Source: Mesorhizobium sp. AR10 (GTDB lineage Bacteria > Pseudomonadota > Alphaproteobacteria > Rhizobiales > Rhizobiaceae). Taken from it: DNA of 64,000 nt. Shown here in pieces: positions 35,422 through 43,968 of this stretch (position 1 is its first letter; each line of letters opens with the position of its first letter). The stretch is taken from the NCBI RefSeq assembly GCF_024746795.1, contig NZ_CP080524.1, forward strand, positions 4,938,001-5,002,000. The letters run 5' to 3'. The translations under genes and the position numbers were made by a program. The notes beneath the pieces were generated by a model, which was not told the origin of the DNA, made no database searches, and saw only the letters and a program-made list of their open reading frames with translations.

Positions 35422-35841
35422 CTAGAATGTGATCTTCACCGAAGCAGCACTCCGTTTGGCCGGCCCATGGAACACGGCCTCGATGTTGTTGCCGTCGGGA
35501 TCGAGCAGGAAGGCGGCGTAGTAGCCGGGGTGGTAGGGCCGCTCGCCCGGCGCGCCATTGTCCTTGCCGCCGCCGTCGAGGCCGGCCTGGTAAAAGGCGT
35601 CGACCATGGCCTGGTCCCTGGCCTGGAAGGCCAGATGATGGCGCCCGGTCAACTTTCCCGTGGCCGCCTGGCTGTCGGCGGTGGAAACGAACATCTCGTC
35701 GGCCCAGAAATAGTCCTCGGCCGCGCCGCCGATCGGAATATCGAGCACCTTGAAAACGGCTTCGTAGAAGCGCCGGCTGGCCGGCAGGTCTTTGACCACC
35801 AGCTGGATGTGGTCGATGAGACGGCCGCGATGAAGTTCCAT
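35422..35841 (-). CDS. VOC-family (glyoxalase/dioxygenase fold) protein
   Basis: The 139-residue protein has one VOC module: MELHRGRLIDHIQLVVKDLP with the first metal-ligand His, GRHHLAFQARD (His pair) and AFLLDPDGNNIEAVFHG, whose DPDGN and Glu are typical of ligands in the second beta-alpha-beta unit. The first His, the HH pair and the Glu could form a metal site. Its substrate is unknown; the family covers glyoxalase, resistance proteins and dioxygenases. Read from ATG 35841, since the frame upstream has no VOC similarity. Confidence 0.82.
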   Translation of the reverse strand: MELHRGRLIDHIQLVVKDLPASRRFYEAVFKVLDIPIGGAAEDYFWADEMFVSTADSQAATGKLTGRHHLAFQARDQAMVDAFYQAGLDGGGKDNGAPGERPYHPGYYAAFLLDPDGNNIEAVFHGPAKRSAASVKITF

Positions 35842-35945
35842 GATCGATGTCTCCTGATTCAACACGATCGGAAACCTATGGTCGAGGAACGACTCGTCAA
35901 TTCGGCGGAGCATTTTTGTGGCATCGCCACGCCGACTGGGTCCTG

Positions 35946-38003
35946 TCAGGCCCGCTTTCCGGCCACAGCAATTCGAAGTTGCCTCAGCAACTCGGCTTCC
36001 CACGCCGACGGCGCTTTCTCCATGCCACGGCCGAACCAGGCAAGGAGATGGTAGCCAAGGTCGCTCTCGGGGTTTTCCCCGAGGCCCCTTTCCTGCGCCA
36101 GCTGCAAAAGACGGTCGGCATACGCTTCAGGCGCAAATTGGCTGCTTGCCAGCTTTTCCATGCCCGCCGACTGCCAGAATGGATATGGATCGGCGGCATT
36201 GCCCAGCCGCCCCAGAAGGTAATACTCGGCCAGTTCCAGCCGCTTGCCTTCATTGCCCTCATTCCTGAGCATGAGCGGGAATATCTCCCACAAGAAGAAG
36301 TGCTCATGATCGGTGTCCATCAGCGCGCCATAGCGCAGGAGCAACGCGTTGCTGTCCCTGTCGAGCACGGCAAGAGCGCGCGCTGCGTAGCCAAAGGCGC
36401 CGATCGAGACTTCCTCCCCATAGGGTTCGCAATAGGCGCTGGTCAGCGGATCGAGGTTTCGGCAGACCGCTTCCAGCAACCGCCCGATGGCGGGCGCTGC
36501 CTCTGGACAGTTCTTTTCGACATGGGCGAAGAAGGTCTTTTCATCGAGCTTCTTGCGGCCGTCGACGAATTCGGCGCGCAGTTGATTGTCATGGGGCCGG
36601 TCATTGATATCGGGACCGATCTGCGCGGCAAGCGCATCCAGTGCCGCTATACAGGCGAGCTGATCCATGGATGTCAATTCGACGCGATAGACACTGCGTT
36701 TCTTCGCCAGCTCCTCGGCCTTTTGCGCCAGCCTCACTTCGGCTTCGGCGGTTCCATCCGCCGCGACGGGCGGGCACTCGTCTTCCAGCCGCGAGATCGT
36801 CCGGATTGCCGTTGTCGCAGGCTGCGGCGTGCCGTCGGCGATCGCGATTTCATTCTCGAACAGCATCTCGAGCCGCCGGCCATCGAGCGGCGTGGCGGAC
36901 TTGAACATCGCCGCGCAAGGAAGCCAGGTGCCGGGCCGCATGCCAAAGCGCTCGAACCTGATTTTCGGCGAGTGTTTTCCATCGACACCGATACAGGCAA
37001 CGAAGTTGTTTCGCTTGATCCAGAACGCCTGGCCATCCGGCTGCCAGCCGATCATGTCGTCTTCGCTGAAGGCGAAATCGGACAGATTGGAATTGACGTT
37101 GGCGTAGAAGCTTTTCTCCTCGGGCCACAGCCAATCGGCGTTCTTGTGACTGAGGTTGCGCCAGGTCGATTGCGGGTTCTCTTTCAAGAAATTCGCCAGC
37201 TTGCGGTAGATCTCGCCTCGTCTGGCAGGCCTGCCCTCCTTCCATGAATTGGTGTCCAGATTGCCTTTGTCCGGCAATTCATGTGCGGTCATCCACATTG
37301 GTGCGGCGACGGCGACGATCCGTAACGGCGATGCCTCCCAGATCTCGATCCCGAAGCTGAAATAGTCCTCGCCTTGCTGCGTGACACGCGGCAGATGCGC
37401 GTTGTCGGAGCGCAACCAATGGCGGCCGTCGGGGCTGGGCGAATGAAGGCGGTCGTCGGCATTGCTGCCCTGGCACAATGCCGTTTCGACATCGCCGGAT
37501 CCAGGATCCACATGAGCCAGTCCGTAACCACGCTGACCGGTCTCGCCGATCATGGCGGCGCAGATGACGTTGCCATCGCCATCCAGCACCGCATTGCGGG
37601 TCGGCTTGATGCCGCCCGGCAGACCTTCGACGACCTTGACTACGGCCTGCTGTTCAAGGTCGACAACACGCAGATCGACCGACCGGATACCGTGGCTGAC
37701 CAGATGATAGAGCAGGAGCCCGCAAGGGCTTTTCAGCATCTCATGGTTCGAATGGTCGTGCGACGGTTTGCCGTTGAAGTCGGTCGCCGAAGGCAGCTTG
37801 AGGTTCCGGCGCAGCGACCGGGTCTTGCAATCGTAGATGAACAGTCCTTCTTTGGGATCGAAAAACCAGGCAAGACCGCTCGGCGAGATGCCGTATCTGA
37901 ACGGCACGTAGTGGCCCGGGCTTGGCTTCATGACCCATGGCTCCGCACCGCCGAACGTGACGGCAAAGTAATGTGTATTCTTGATGTGCTTTACGAGATC
38001 CAT
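35946..38003 (-). CDS. Large protein of unknown function (685 residues)
   Basis: The start is taken at ATG 38003 (MDLVKHIKNTHYFAV); the frame is open for 67 more codons but the upstream reading is poor. The first ~430 residues look like beta-propeller or repeated beta-sheet sequence (GLAWFFDPKEGLFIYDCKTR, SPDGRHWLRSDNAHLP, WQPDGQAFWIKRNNFVACIG). The last ~250 are alpha-helical (IAALDALAAQIGPDINDRPH, GYAARALAVLDRDSNALLLR). There is no signal peptide or membrane segment. I do not recognise the family. It is divergent from an MFS transporter gene. The gene is not obviously broken and its codon use is normal for the region. Confidence 0.65.
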   Translation of the reverse strand: MDLVKHIKNTHYFAVTFGGAEPWVMKPSPGHYVPFRYGISPSGLAWFFDPKEGLFIYDCKTRSLRRNLKLPSATDFNGKPSHDHSNHEMLKSPCGLLLYHLVSHGIRSVDLRVVDLEQQAVVKVVEGLPGGIKPTRNAVLDGDGNVICAAMIGETGQRGYGLAHVDPGSGDVETALCQGSNADDRLHSPSPDGRHWLRSDNAHLPRVTQQGEDYFSFGIEIWEASPLRIVAVAAPMWMTAHELPDKGNLDTNSWKEGRPARRGEIYRKLANFLKENPQSTWRNLSHKNADWLWPEEKSFYANVNSNLSDFAFSEDDMIGWQPDGQAFWIKRNNFVACIGVDGKHSPKIRFERFGMRPGTWLPCAAMFKSATPLDGRRLEMLFENEIAIADGTPQPATTAIRTISRLEDECPPVAADGTAEAEVRLAQKAEELAKKRSVYRVELTSMDQLACIAALDALAAQIGPDINDRPHDNQLRAEFVDGRKKLDEKTFFAHVEKNCPEAAPAIGRLLEAVCRNLDPLTSAYCEPYGEEVSIGAFGYAARALAVLDRDSNALLLRYGALMDTDHEHFFLWEIFPLMLRNEGNEGKRLELAEYYLLGRLGNAADPYPFWQSAGMEKLASSQFAPEAYADRLLQLAQERGLGENPESDLGYHLLAWFGRGMEKAPSAWEAELLRQLRIAVAGKRA

Positions 38004-38215
38004 GGCCACCCTCTGGACGGGTTCTAAGGCGAACCGGGTTAATTTGAGGTTGGCCGCATGTTCTCGTCGGGCCTCGCGCCGACTGGATAATAAATGCAAC
38101 CGGATTGTCGGATTCAAAACGCCGCCAACGTCCTTCGGACGCAAGCGGCGTGGCAAAGCTCGAGAAATGGTTGCGCCGTGTCGATAAATACTGGCTTCCG
38201 GCATGGGAGAAAAGC

Positions 38216-39418
38216 ATGAACCTTTCCTATCGTTGGGTCATCGTCGCGGCTGGCGCGCTGATGAGCTGTGTCGCCATCGGCGTGATGTTTTCGCTGGCGA
38301 TTTTCCTCGAACCGATGGCGCTCGACACCAACTGGTCGCGCGCCGGCATATCGAGCGCGATGACGCTGAACTTCCTGGTGATGGGCGTCGGCGGCTTCGC
38401 CTGGGGCGCCATCTACGATCGCTTCGGCGCCCGCCCGGTCGTCATGGTGGGTGCTGCGCTGCTCGGGCTGGCGATGGTGCTGGCCAGCCGCGCCGGCTCG
38501 CTGCTGGAATTCCAGATCACCTATGGCGTGCTCGTCGGCCTCGCGGCCAGCGCCTTCTTCGCGCCGATGATCGCGCTGACCACCACCTGGTTCGACACGA
38601 ACCGCAGCCTTGCGGTATCGCTGGTCTCGGCCGGCATGGGTGTCGCGCCAATGACCATCTCGCCCTTCGCGCGCTGGCTGATCACGGCCTATGACTGGCG
38701 CATCGCCATGTTCGACATCGGCGTCATGGCCTGGGTGCTGCTGCTGCCGGCCGCACTTCTGGTACGCCAGCCGCCCACCCCTACCCCTGACAATTCTGCT
38801 TCGGCGCCTATTGCCGAAGGACACGGCATGTCGGTCGGCCAGGCGCTGCGCTCGCCGCAATTCATCGTTCTCGGCCTCACCTTCTTTGCCTGCTGTGCGG
38901 CGCATTCCGGCCCGATCTTCCATATGGTCAGCTATGCCATGCTGTGCGGCGTGGCGCCGATGGCGGCGGTCTCGATCTACAGCGTCGAAGGCCTGGCCGG
39001 ACTGGGCGGCAGGCTGCTGTTCGGCGTGCTCGGCGACCGGCTGGGCGTCAAGCCGGTGCTGATCGCCGGGCTGGCGATCCAGGCCGTGGTGATCGCTTCC
39101 TATCTTGCGGTCAGCCAGCTCGAACAATTCTACGTGCTGGCCGTCATCTTCGGCGCCACCTATGGCGGGGTGATGCCGCTCTATGCGGTGCTGGCGCGCG
39201 AATATTTCGGGCCGCGCATCATCGGCACGGTGTTTGGTGCGGCGACCATGCTGTCCAGCCTCGGCATGGCCTTCGGCCCGCTCGCCGGCGGCATGGTGTT
39301 CGACGCCTATGCCAGCTATTCTTGGCTGTTCATCGGCTCGGCCATCGTCGGGCTGGGCGCGGTGGCCATCGCCATCGCCTTCCCGCCGCAGCCAAGCCGA
39401 CGGATGCAGCCGGCATAG
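38216..39418 (+). CDS. MFS transporter
   Basis: The 400-residue protein has twelve hydrophobic segments in two halves. The conserved MFS loop motif appears as WGAIYDRFGARPVVMVGAAL after helix 2 and again as GRLLFGVLGDRLGVKPVLI in the second half. The overall pattern (MNLSYRWVIVAAGALMSCVA start) resembles the oxalate/formate antiporter and monocarboxylate group. The substrate is unknown. ATG 38216 follows a GGAGAAA site. Its antisense strand is open for its entire length, extending the PQ-loop frame downstream. A hairpin follows the stop by five bases. Confidence 0.88.
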   Translation: MNLSYRWVIVAAGALMSCVAIGVMFSLAIFLEPMALDTNWSRAGISSAMTLNFLVMGVGGFAWGAIYDRFGARPVVMVGAALLGLAMVLASRAGSLLEFQITYGVLVGLAASAFFAPMIALTTTWFDTNRSLAVSLVSAGMGVAPMTISPFARWLITAYDWRIAMFDIGVMAWVLLLPAALLVRQPPTPTPDNSASAPIAEGHGMSVGQALRSPQFIVLGLTFFACCAAHSGPIFHMVSYAMLCGVAPMAAVSIYSVEGLAGLGGRLLFGVLGDRLGVKPVLIAGLAIQAVVIASYLAVSQLEQFYVLAVIFGATYGGVMPLYAVLAREYFGPRIIGTVFGAATMLSSLGMAFGPLAGGMVFDAYASYSWLFIGSAIVGLGAVAIAIAFPPQPSRRMQPA

Positions 39419-39423
39419 GCCAA

Positions 39424-39450
39424 CTGGCCGCTTCGCGTGCAAGCGGCCAG
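39424..39450 (+). terminator. Hairpin after the MFS gene
   Basis: CTGGCCGCTT (39424-39433) and AAGCGGCCAG (39441-39450) form a perfect 10-bp stem with a 7-base loop, starting 6 bases after the MFS stop. No U-run follows, so it may stabilise the 3' end or need Rho. Confidence 0.4.
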
Positions 39451-39455
39451 CCATG

Positions 39456-39495
39456 TCTTCGCGGGCCTGTCCTATTCTTCGCGGGCCTGTCCTAT
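39456..39495. repeat. Perfect 20-base tandem duplication
   Basis: The 20-mer TCTTCGCGGGCCTGTCCTAT occurs twice in a row (39456-39475 and 39476-39495). It lies within the minus-strand frame that continues from the PQ-loop gene. Twenty is not a multiple of three, so the duplication shifts that frame. With a single copy the frame would reach a TGA at 39330-39332. Confidence 0.85.
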
Positions 39496-39553
39496 GCGCG
39501 ACGTCAGCACTCGTTGTCGACGATAGGGCGGTCGATTCCTGTCGCGTTGCGAG

Positions 39554-39847
39554 CCCGTCATCCCCGAGGCTTGCGCGATGACGTTTGTATGCGGTCAGCA
39601 CGACGACCAATGCGCAACATCCGGCATTCAGCCCGTTGATCGCCGCCAGCATGGGGTCGTTCAGATTGACGTGGGCATAGAGTCCCGTCGTGGCGTTCGC
39701 GCCTGTCCAGAGCACCCAGGTCGTATAGGAAATGGCAGCTGCTCCGTGCCTGTCGCGGGCCACGCGCACGATCTGTGGTAGGTAAGAAACCACGCGCAAG
39801 CCATTGAAAATGGTGAACAGATAGAAGGACAGATCGGCAAGCGTCAT
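39554..39847 (-). CDS. PQ-loop (SemiSWEET-like) small membrane protein, 3' end unclear
   Basis: From ATG 39847 about 98 residues are recognisable: MTLADLSFYLFTIFNGLRVV, SYLPQIVRVARDRHGAAAIS with the Pro-Gln pair that names the family, then YTTWVLWTGANATTGLYAHV and MLAAINGLNAGCCALVVVLT. Three helices fit a SemiSWEET-type half-transporter. No stop follows the natural end: the frame runs on antisense through the whole MFS gene to 38114. A 20-base tandem duplication at 39456-39495 lies in this extension. The coordinates given cover only the part with family similarity; the true end is unresolved. Confidence 0.6.
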
Positions 39848-40097
39848 CCGGACCCCCTGAAACAGCCCCGGACCTTCCATACAGTTTTCCAGCCCGGCGG
39901 CCTGTGAGCCGTTTCACATGCCCGCGCTGAATTGCGTGTTATGGTTGGAGCCTCAAGTCTCCTTCATCGGCCGAGACGCTTGTTCGGTGAAGGATCGACA
40001 ACCCAGGGCATTTGATTCAAATCCGACGGTGGATATTTGCCATCGGGTAAAGCGAGTCAGCCATCCTTGCCGAACGGCGGGCAATAAGGAGAAGCTT

Positions 40098-40286
40098 ATG
40101 AAGAGCGACTTTGCGGCCGCACACCTCCATCTCGAACGAGCCTGTCACTATCTGCGCGGCGATGACGGGACGAGCAGCGAAGCCCGTGCGGCGCTGGACC
40201 TTCTGATCGAGGCAATTGTCGCGGCTCAGTACACACGGTCGGCAGGAGACGTTGTGGAGTTTCCCAGATTGGCAAATCTTCGGTAG
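40098..40286 (+). CDS. Small protein of unknown function (62 residues)
   Basis: AAGGAGA precedes ATG 40098. The product MKSDFAAAHLHLERACHYLR is helical, with a second helix ARAALDLLIEAIVAAQY, and no recognised motif. The frame is open upstream but lacks a credible start. A palindrome ATTTGATTCAAAT (40010-40022) lies 76 bases upstream and may be an operator. Confidence 0.55.
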   Translation: MKSDFAAAHLHLERACHYLRGDDGTSSEARAALDLLIEAIVAAQYTRSAGDVVEFPRLANLR

Positions 40287-40302
40287 GGGGCCCTGCCCTT
40301 CA

Positions 40303-40337
40303 GCTTCGGCCTCGCGGATCTGGCGAAGCCGAAGCTT
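40303..40337. terminator. Hairpin between convergent genes
   Basis: AGCTTCGGC (40303-40311) and GCCGAAGCT (40329-40337) pair across a 17-base loop in the gap between the convergent 62-residue gene and sulfotransferase gene. The location suits a bidirectional terminator, but there is no U-run. Confidence 0.3.
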
Positions 40338-40346
40338 GGCCTTGCC

Positions 40347-40952
40347 TCAGCGCTGCCGGTTCATCGCCGCCTGAAATTCCCCGGTGTTGTTGCGATTGGG
40401 ATAGGGCTGGTCCGGTACCGGAACGCCTAGATGCGCGCACAGGGCCTCCCAGCCGTCGCCCAGTCTGTGGACCAGCAGCCGCTCCGGCGGCACCGTCGCC
40501 AAGACCGCGGCGATATTGGCCTCGTAGACGGCGATCGCGGCCACACGATCATGCGCCTTGCCCCCGAAGACCTGCTTCGAGACCAGGGAAATGCCCAGCG
40601 ATTCCTGATCCTGACTCTGGCTGATGGCTGCTGCGATCGTCTTTTCGAAACTCTGCCACCAGCTTTCCGCCGAGCGCCAGGTCAAGATGACCCTGGCGTC
40701 CGGATAGACCTTGATAAGGTCGCGCCAGTAGTGCGCCGAGGGCCAGTCCATGCACGAGGCGTAACCCGCAAACAGCGCGCTCCAGTCGGGCGCCGCACCT
40801 TTCGCCAGCGCGCGCCACAGCCGCTTCTGATCGTCGTTGGCCATGACTTCGGACATGTGATGACACGGGCCGAAGCCGAGGATCGTCAGCGCTTCGCGCA
40901 TCGAGTCCGTTCCGGTGCGGCCGAAGCCCGTTCCGATCACCTTGATCGACAT
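40347..40952 (-). CDS. Sulfotransferase-family protein
   Basis: The 201-residue protein opens with MSIKVIGTGFGRTGTDSMRE: the GFGRTGT loop is the 5'-phosphosulfate-binding P-loop-like motif of PAPS sulfotransferases. RVILTWRSAESWWQSFEKTI supplies the 3'-phosphate-binding part (RxxxxSxxS-like), and the C-terminus has ALCAHLGVPVPDQPYPNRN. It resembles the Sulfotransfer_4 group. It would transfer a sulfo group from PAPS to a hydroxyl on an unknown acceptor. ATG 40952 is used. It is 37 bases downstream of a VOC gene on the same strand. Confidence 0.85.
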   Translation of the reverse strand: MSIKVIGTGFGRTGTDSMREALTILGFGPCHHMSEVMANDDQKRLWRALAKGAAPDWSALFAGYASCMDWPSAHYWRDLIKVYPDARVILTWRSAESWWQSFEKTIAAAISQSQDQESLGISLVSKQVFGGKAHDRVAAIAVYEANIAAVLATVPPERLLVHRLGDGWEALCAHLGVPVPDQPYPNRNNTGEFQAAMNRQR

Positions 40953-40989
40953 CTCTCCCTCTGACGGACCGGACCGACGGCACCGACCG

Positions 40990-41892
40990 TCAGTTGTCCG
41001 TAGCCATGATCCGCAGGCGGTTTCCCTCGGGATCGGCAAGGTCCAGCGCCCGGCCCGTCTGCTTTATGGGCAAATTGGCATGGCTCAGCCGCTGCGCGAC
41101 AGCCGCGAGATCCTCTCCCGAAGGAAGCACCACCGTGAAATGCTGCAGGCCGGCCGCACGGGGTGGCGGTTCCCGCAGGTCGTCGCGGGCCCAGATGTTG
41201 AACGCGACCATGTGCCGGCGCTGATCGGTGCCGCAGTCGAACAGGCCGAACGATCTCGACTGGATGTGCGGCCTGAAGCCAAGCACGCCGAGATAAAAGG
41301 CCATCAGCGTTTCGGGTGAACGCGCGCGCATGTGAATGTGGCCGATGAAGGCATCGGCCGCCAGCGGGGGTTCGAAACGGTCGGCGCTGTCGAGTTCGCG
41401 CAGCAATCCGTCGACATCCAGCGGTTCGAGGCCGGAATGCGCGGTGCCGTCGGTGGCAATGAGGGAGACGCCGCCATCCGCCGTCTCCGCCCTGGACGCG
41501 AGGCGCTCAGGCGTGTCGAAACAGATCTCGATGCCGTTGCCGGAAGGGTCGGACACATAAAGGGATTCTGAGATCAAATGGTCCTGGGCGCTATGCCTGA
41601 AGCCGGATGCCCGCAACCGGGCGGCAACGCGGGCCAATTCCTTGCGTGTCGTGACATGGACGGCGACATGGAAGAGATCGCGCGACTTCTGCGGCAGTGG
41701 GGTGCTTGCGCCGGCGTGCAGCACGATCAGCGGCTTGCCCCCGACGCCGAGCTCGGCTGTTGCATCATCCTGGCCAAGGACCGCGAGGCCGACCGCGTCG
41801 CGCCACACCGGCAAGGCAGCGGGAATATCGACGACGCGCAAATGAACCGGACCTAGACGGGTGGCAGTGGCCAGCAATTCCTCGCTCTTCAT
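40990..41892 (-). CDS. Two-module VOC protein, catechol-2,3-dioxygenase-like (CatE type)
   Basis: The 300-residue protein carries two VOC halves. The N-terminal half has GPVHLRVVDIPAALPVWRD, LFHVAVHV and SDPSGNGIEICFDTP; the C-terminal half has FIGHIHMRA, LQHFTVVLPSG and LADPEGNRLRIMAT. The pattern of His, His and Glu ligands fits the extradiol ring-cleaving dioxygenase fold of the CatE group. Substrate unassigned. Read from ATG 41892 (MKSEELLATATRLG). It shares a strand and a short gap with the sulfotransferase, so the two may be cotranscribed. Confidence 0.82.
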   Translation of the reverse strand: MKSEELLATATRLGPVHLRVVDIPAALPVWRDAVGLAVLGQDDATAELGVGGKPLIVLHAGASTPLPQKSRDLFHVAVHVTTRKELARVAARLRASGFRHSAQDHLISESLYVSDPSGNGIEICFDTPERLASRAETADGGVSLIATDGTAHSGLEPLDVDGLLRELDSADRFEPPLAADAFIGHIHMRARSPETLMAFYLGVLGFRPHIQSRSFGLFDCGTDQRRHMVAFNIWARDDLREPPPRAAGLQHFTVVLPSGEDLAAVAQRLSHANLPIKQTGRALDLADPEGNRLRIMATDN

Positions 41893-42115
41893 CGCCCATT
41901 GTCCGGATTGCACCCTGCGAACATTAGCCACGAACGATATAGCTGTCTCGCGCTAAGTTGGATTGACCGCGGAGACGGTGGCCGGCTCTAAAGCGCGCCA
42001 CCTCGAACTCGCCCAACTGCACGGCCGCTTCCACCGGAGGGACACACTCGCCGGAAAAAAGCGCGTCCGACACGCGCGATCAGCACGCACGAGCCGGTCG
42101 TGATGGCCCAGTGTC

Positions 42116-42400
42116 TCAGTTTGAAATAAGCGGAATGATGAGCACGAGGACGACTTCGATGAGGGGGATTGCCACGTAGATGGCAAGGAAGCCGGCAATC
42201 GACATCCCGATTTTGACCAGCCAGGACGAATGAGGGGTCGCCCGCCAAGCGAAAAATGCGCTCGCGACGCCCAAACCCAATGCGACAATGCCAATGACCG
42301 GAGACCGCGTCATTGGCAGCATTAGATCATCAAAGACTAGAAAGATCGCGCTAATGAAGATTAGCTGGGCCGCGAGCCCGAATAGAAACGCGCGTTTCAC
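42116..42400 (-). CDS. Small membrane protein of unknown function (94 residues)
   Basis: A GTG start at 42400 has GGGAGG five to eight bases upstream. The product (KRAFLFGLAAQLIFISAIFL, GIVALGLGVASAFFAWRATP, IAGFLAIYVAIPLIEVVLVL) has three hydrophobic helices and almost no soluble part. No family is recognised. The longer frame upstream of the GTG reads as unlikely, Arg-rich protein. Confidence 0.55.
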   Translation of the reverse strand: MKRAFLFGLAAQLIFISAIFLVFDDLMLPMTRSPVIGIVALGLGVASAFFAWRATPHSSWLVKIGMSIAGFLAIYVAIPLIEVVLVLIIPLISN

Positions 42401-42431
42401 GCGGCCCTCCCGGTGCTGTCCTCTATCGGCA

Positions 42432-42560
42432 TCAGGCGACGGCTTTCGCTTTGTAAGGGCCGCGCGGCCCCGGCTTCGGCGCAACTGCATCCATCTTCTC
42501 GCAAAGATCGTCCATTGACCAGAGCGTGGCTGAGACACTACCGCAGGCCGGCATTTGTGT
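42432..42560 (-). pseudogene. C-terminal remnant resembling an IS1-like transposase
   Basis: On the minus strand a frame ends MDDLCEKMDAVAPKPGPRGP then YKAKAVA and stop, preceded by MPACGSVSATLWS. This matches my recollection of the tail of alphaproteobacterial IS1-like transposases (TPAM..G-x-x-x-x-LWS-x-x-x-x-x, ending RGPYK). There is no rest of the gene, no terminal repeats and no upstream domain. It is the only thing recognisable in the 313-base gap 42401-42713. Confidence 0.4.
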
Positions 42561-42713
42561 TGGGCAGCTGTCACGTGTGATAAAGTGATCGGGCCTTGCA
42601 TCCTCCTTCATCGGCTTGTGGCCGCTGCGGTTCAGGCAGTGCCCGTTGCCGGGGGCGCTTTTGGAGAGTGCATCTGAAGGACGGCCCTTGGTGCACGGAG
42701 CAAGGAGATTGCG

Positions 42714-43520
42714 ATGGCTCAGGCAACGCGTCACGACGCCTGGCAGGCCGGAGACAGCTACGACCTGTATATGGGGCGCTGGAGCCGCCAGATCGCTCCG
42801 CTTTTCCTGGATTGGCTCGATCCGCCCGAGGGGCTGGATTGGCTGGAGGTGGGTTGCGGGACCGGGGCGCTTTCCGCGGCCATCCTGGCGCGTTGCAACC
42901 CCGACAGCCTGGTGTCCATCGACCCATCGGAAGGTTTTCTCGCCAAGGCGCGTGACAACGTGCCGGATAGGCGTGTCGAGTTTCTCCAGGGTGATGCGCA
43001 GGCGCTGTCTGTCGAATCGGACAGCAAGGACATGGTCGTGTCGGCGCTCGTTCTCAACTTCATCCCCGACAAGGAGAAGGCGCTGGCGGAGATGGGGCGG
43101 GTGGCCCGCGGCGGGGCGACGGTTGGATTCTATGTATGGGACTATCCCGGCGGCGGCGTGGAGTTCATGCGGGCCTTCTGGACGGCCGCCACGGCCCTCG
43201 ACCCCGGTGCTATCGACCTTACCGAGGACAGGCGCTTTCCGTTCTGCACACCAGACGGACTGACCAACCTTGCGAAGAAGGCCGGCCTGGTTTCCATCGA
43301 CTGCACAAAAATCGAAATGCCGGCTGTGTTCAGGGACTTTGAAGACTACTGGCACCCCTTCACCCTGGGCGCAGGGCCTGCGCCCGGCTACTGCATGAGT
43401 CTCCAACCGCAAGCGCGCCAGAGGTTGATGGAGAAACTCAGGGATAGCCTGCCGCGCGGCGAGGCCGGGTCAATTCCCCTGAAGACGAGAGCCTGGGCAG
43501 TCAGGGCCAAGGTTGGCTGA
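42714..43520 (+). CDS. SAM-dependent methyltransferase (class I)
   Basis: The 268-residue protein has motif I WLEVGCGTGALSAAIL, acidic motif II SIDPSEGFLAKAR and DMVVSALVLNFIPDKEKALA as the motif around the active site, then VGFYVWDYPGG. The Methyltransf_11/25 type is clear; the substrate is not known. AAGGAG precedes the ATG. It is followed by a small conserved-looking gene, 133 bases downstream in the same direction. Confidence 0.87.
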   Translation: MAQATRHDAWQAGDSYDLYMGRWSRQIAPLFLDWLDPPEGLDWLEVGCGTGALSAAILARCNPDSLVSIDPSEGFLAKARDNVPDRRVEFLQGDAQALSVESDSKDMVVSALVLNFIPDKEKALAEMGRVARGGATVGFYVWDYPGGGVEFMRAFWTAATALDPGAIDLTEDRRFPFCTPDGLTNLAKKAGLVSIDCTKIEMPAVFRDFEDYWHPFTLGAGPAPGYCMSLQPQARQRLMEKLRDSLPRGEAGSIPLKTRAWAVRAKVG

Positions 43521-43653
43521 TGACCGCCGGCCATGTCGCGCCGGACCGGCAGGTCGCGAACGATATGGCTGTCACATGCAAAGTTCGGGTTGACCGGCCT
43601 TGGGCGCAAAGCGACTATCCACCTGAAATAGCCGAGTTGCAGGAGGAAATGCG

Positions 43654-43959
43654 ATGGACGAGCCTGAACGCTGGCGGCACATGTCGAGTGCACCAAGGGA
43701 TGGCAGCAGGATCCTGGTCACGATTCGGCCGACCGAACAGGGGCCGGCGGAAGTCGACCTCGCCTATTGGGCCCGGGCCGATCAGTTCGGTAGCGAAGGC
43801 TGGCGCGCTTCCGACTCTTCTCCGGGACACGTCATTGGATACGCCGAACCGGAACTGAAGTGCTGGATGCCGCTGCCATCGGCCAATCTGAGCAAGGGTT
43901 CCATGCCTAGCCCCTGGGAGGGCGAGGACGTCCCCCTGCTGGACGGCTCCGGGATTTGA
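43654..43959 (+). CDS. Small protein of unknown function (101 residues)
   Basis: GGAGG precedes ATG 43654. The protein reads MDEPERWRHMSSAPRDGSRI with DVDLAYW-type strands and EGWRASDSSPGHVIGYAEPE, LKCWMPLP at the end. The W-x-x-M-x-x-APRDGxxI opening recalls short phage and bacterial DUF551-like proteins. No function is known to me. The gene appears intact. Confidence 0.6.
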   Translation: MDEPERWRHMSSAPRDGSRILVTIRPTEQGPAEVDLAYWARADQFGSEGWRASDSSPGHVIGYAEPELKCWMPLPSANLSKGSMPSPWEGEDVPLLDGSGI

Positions 43960-43968
43960 GGCGCCCTG

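Noticed and set aside
40010..40022. FNR/FixK-like box ATTTGATTCAAAT
   Set aside because: An FNR/FixK site needs four bases between TTGAT and ATCAA. Here the arms adjoin around one base, so it is at most an unspecified palindrome.
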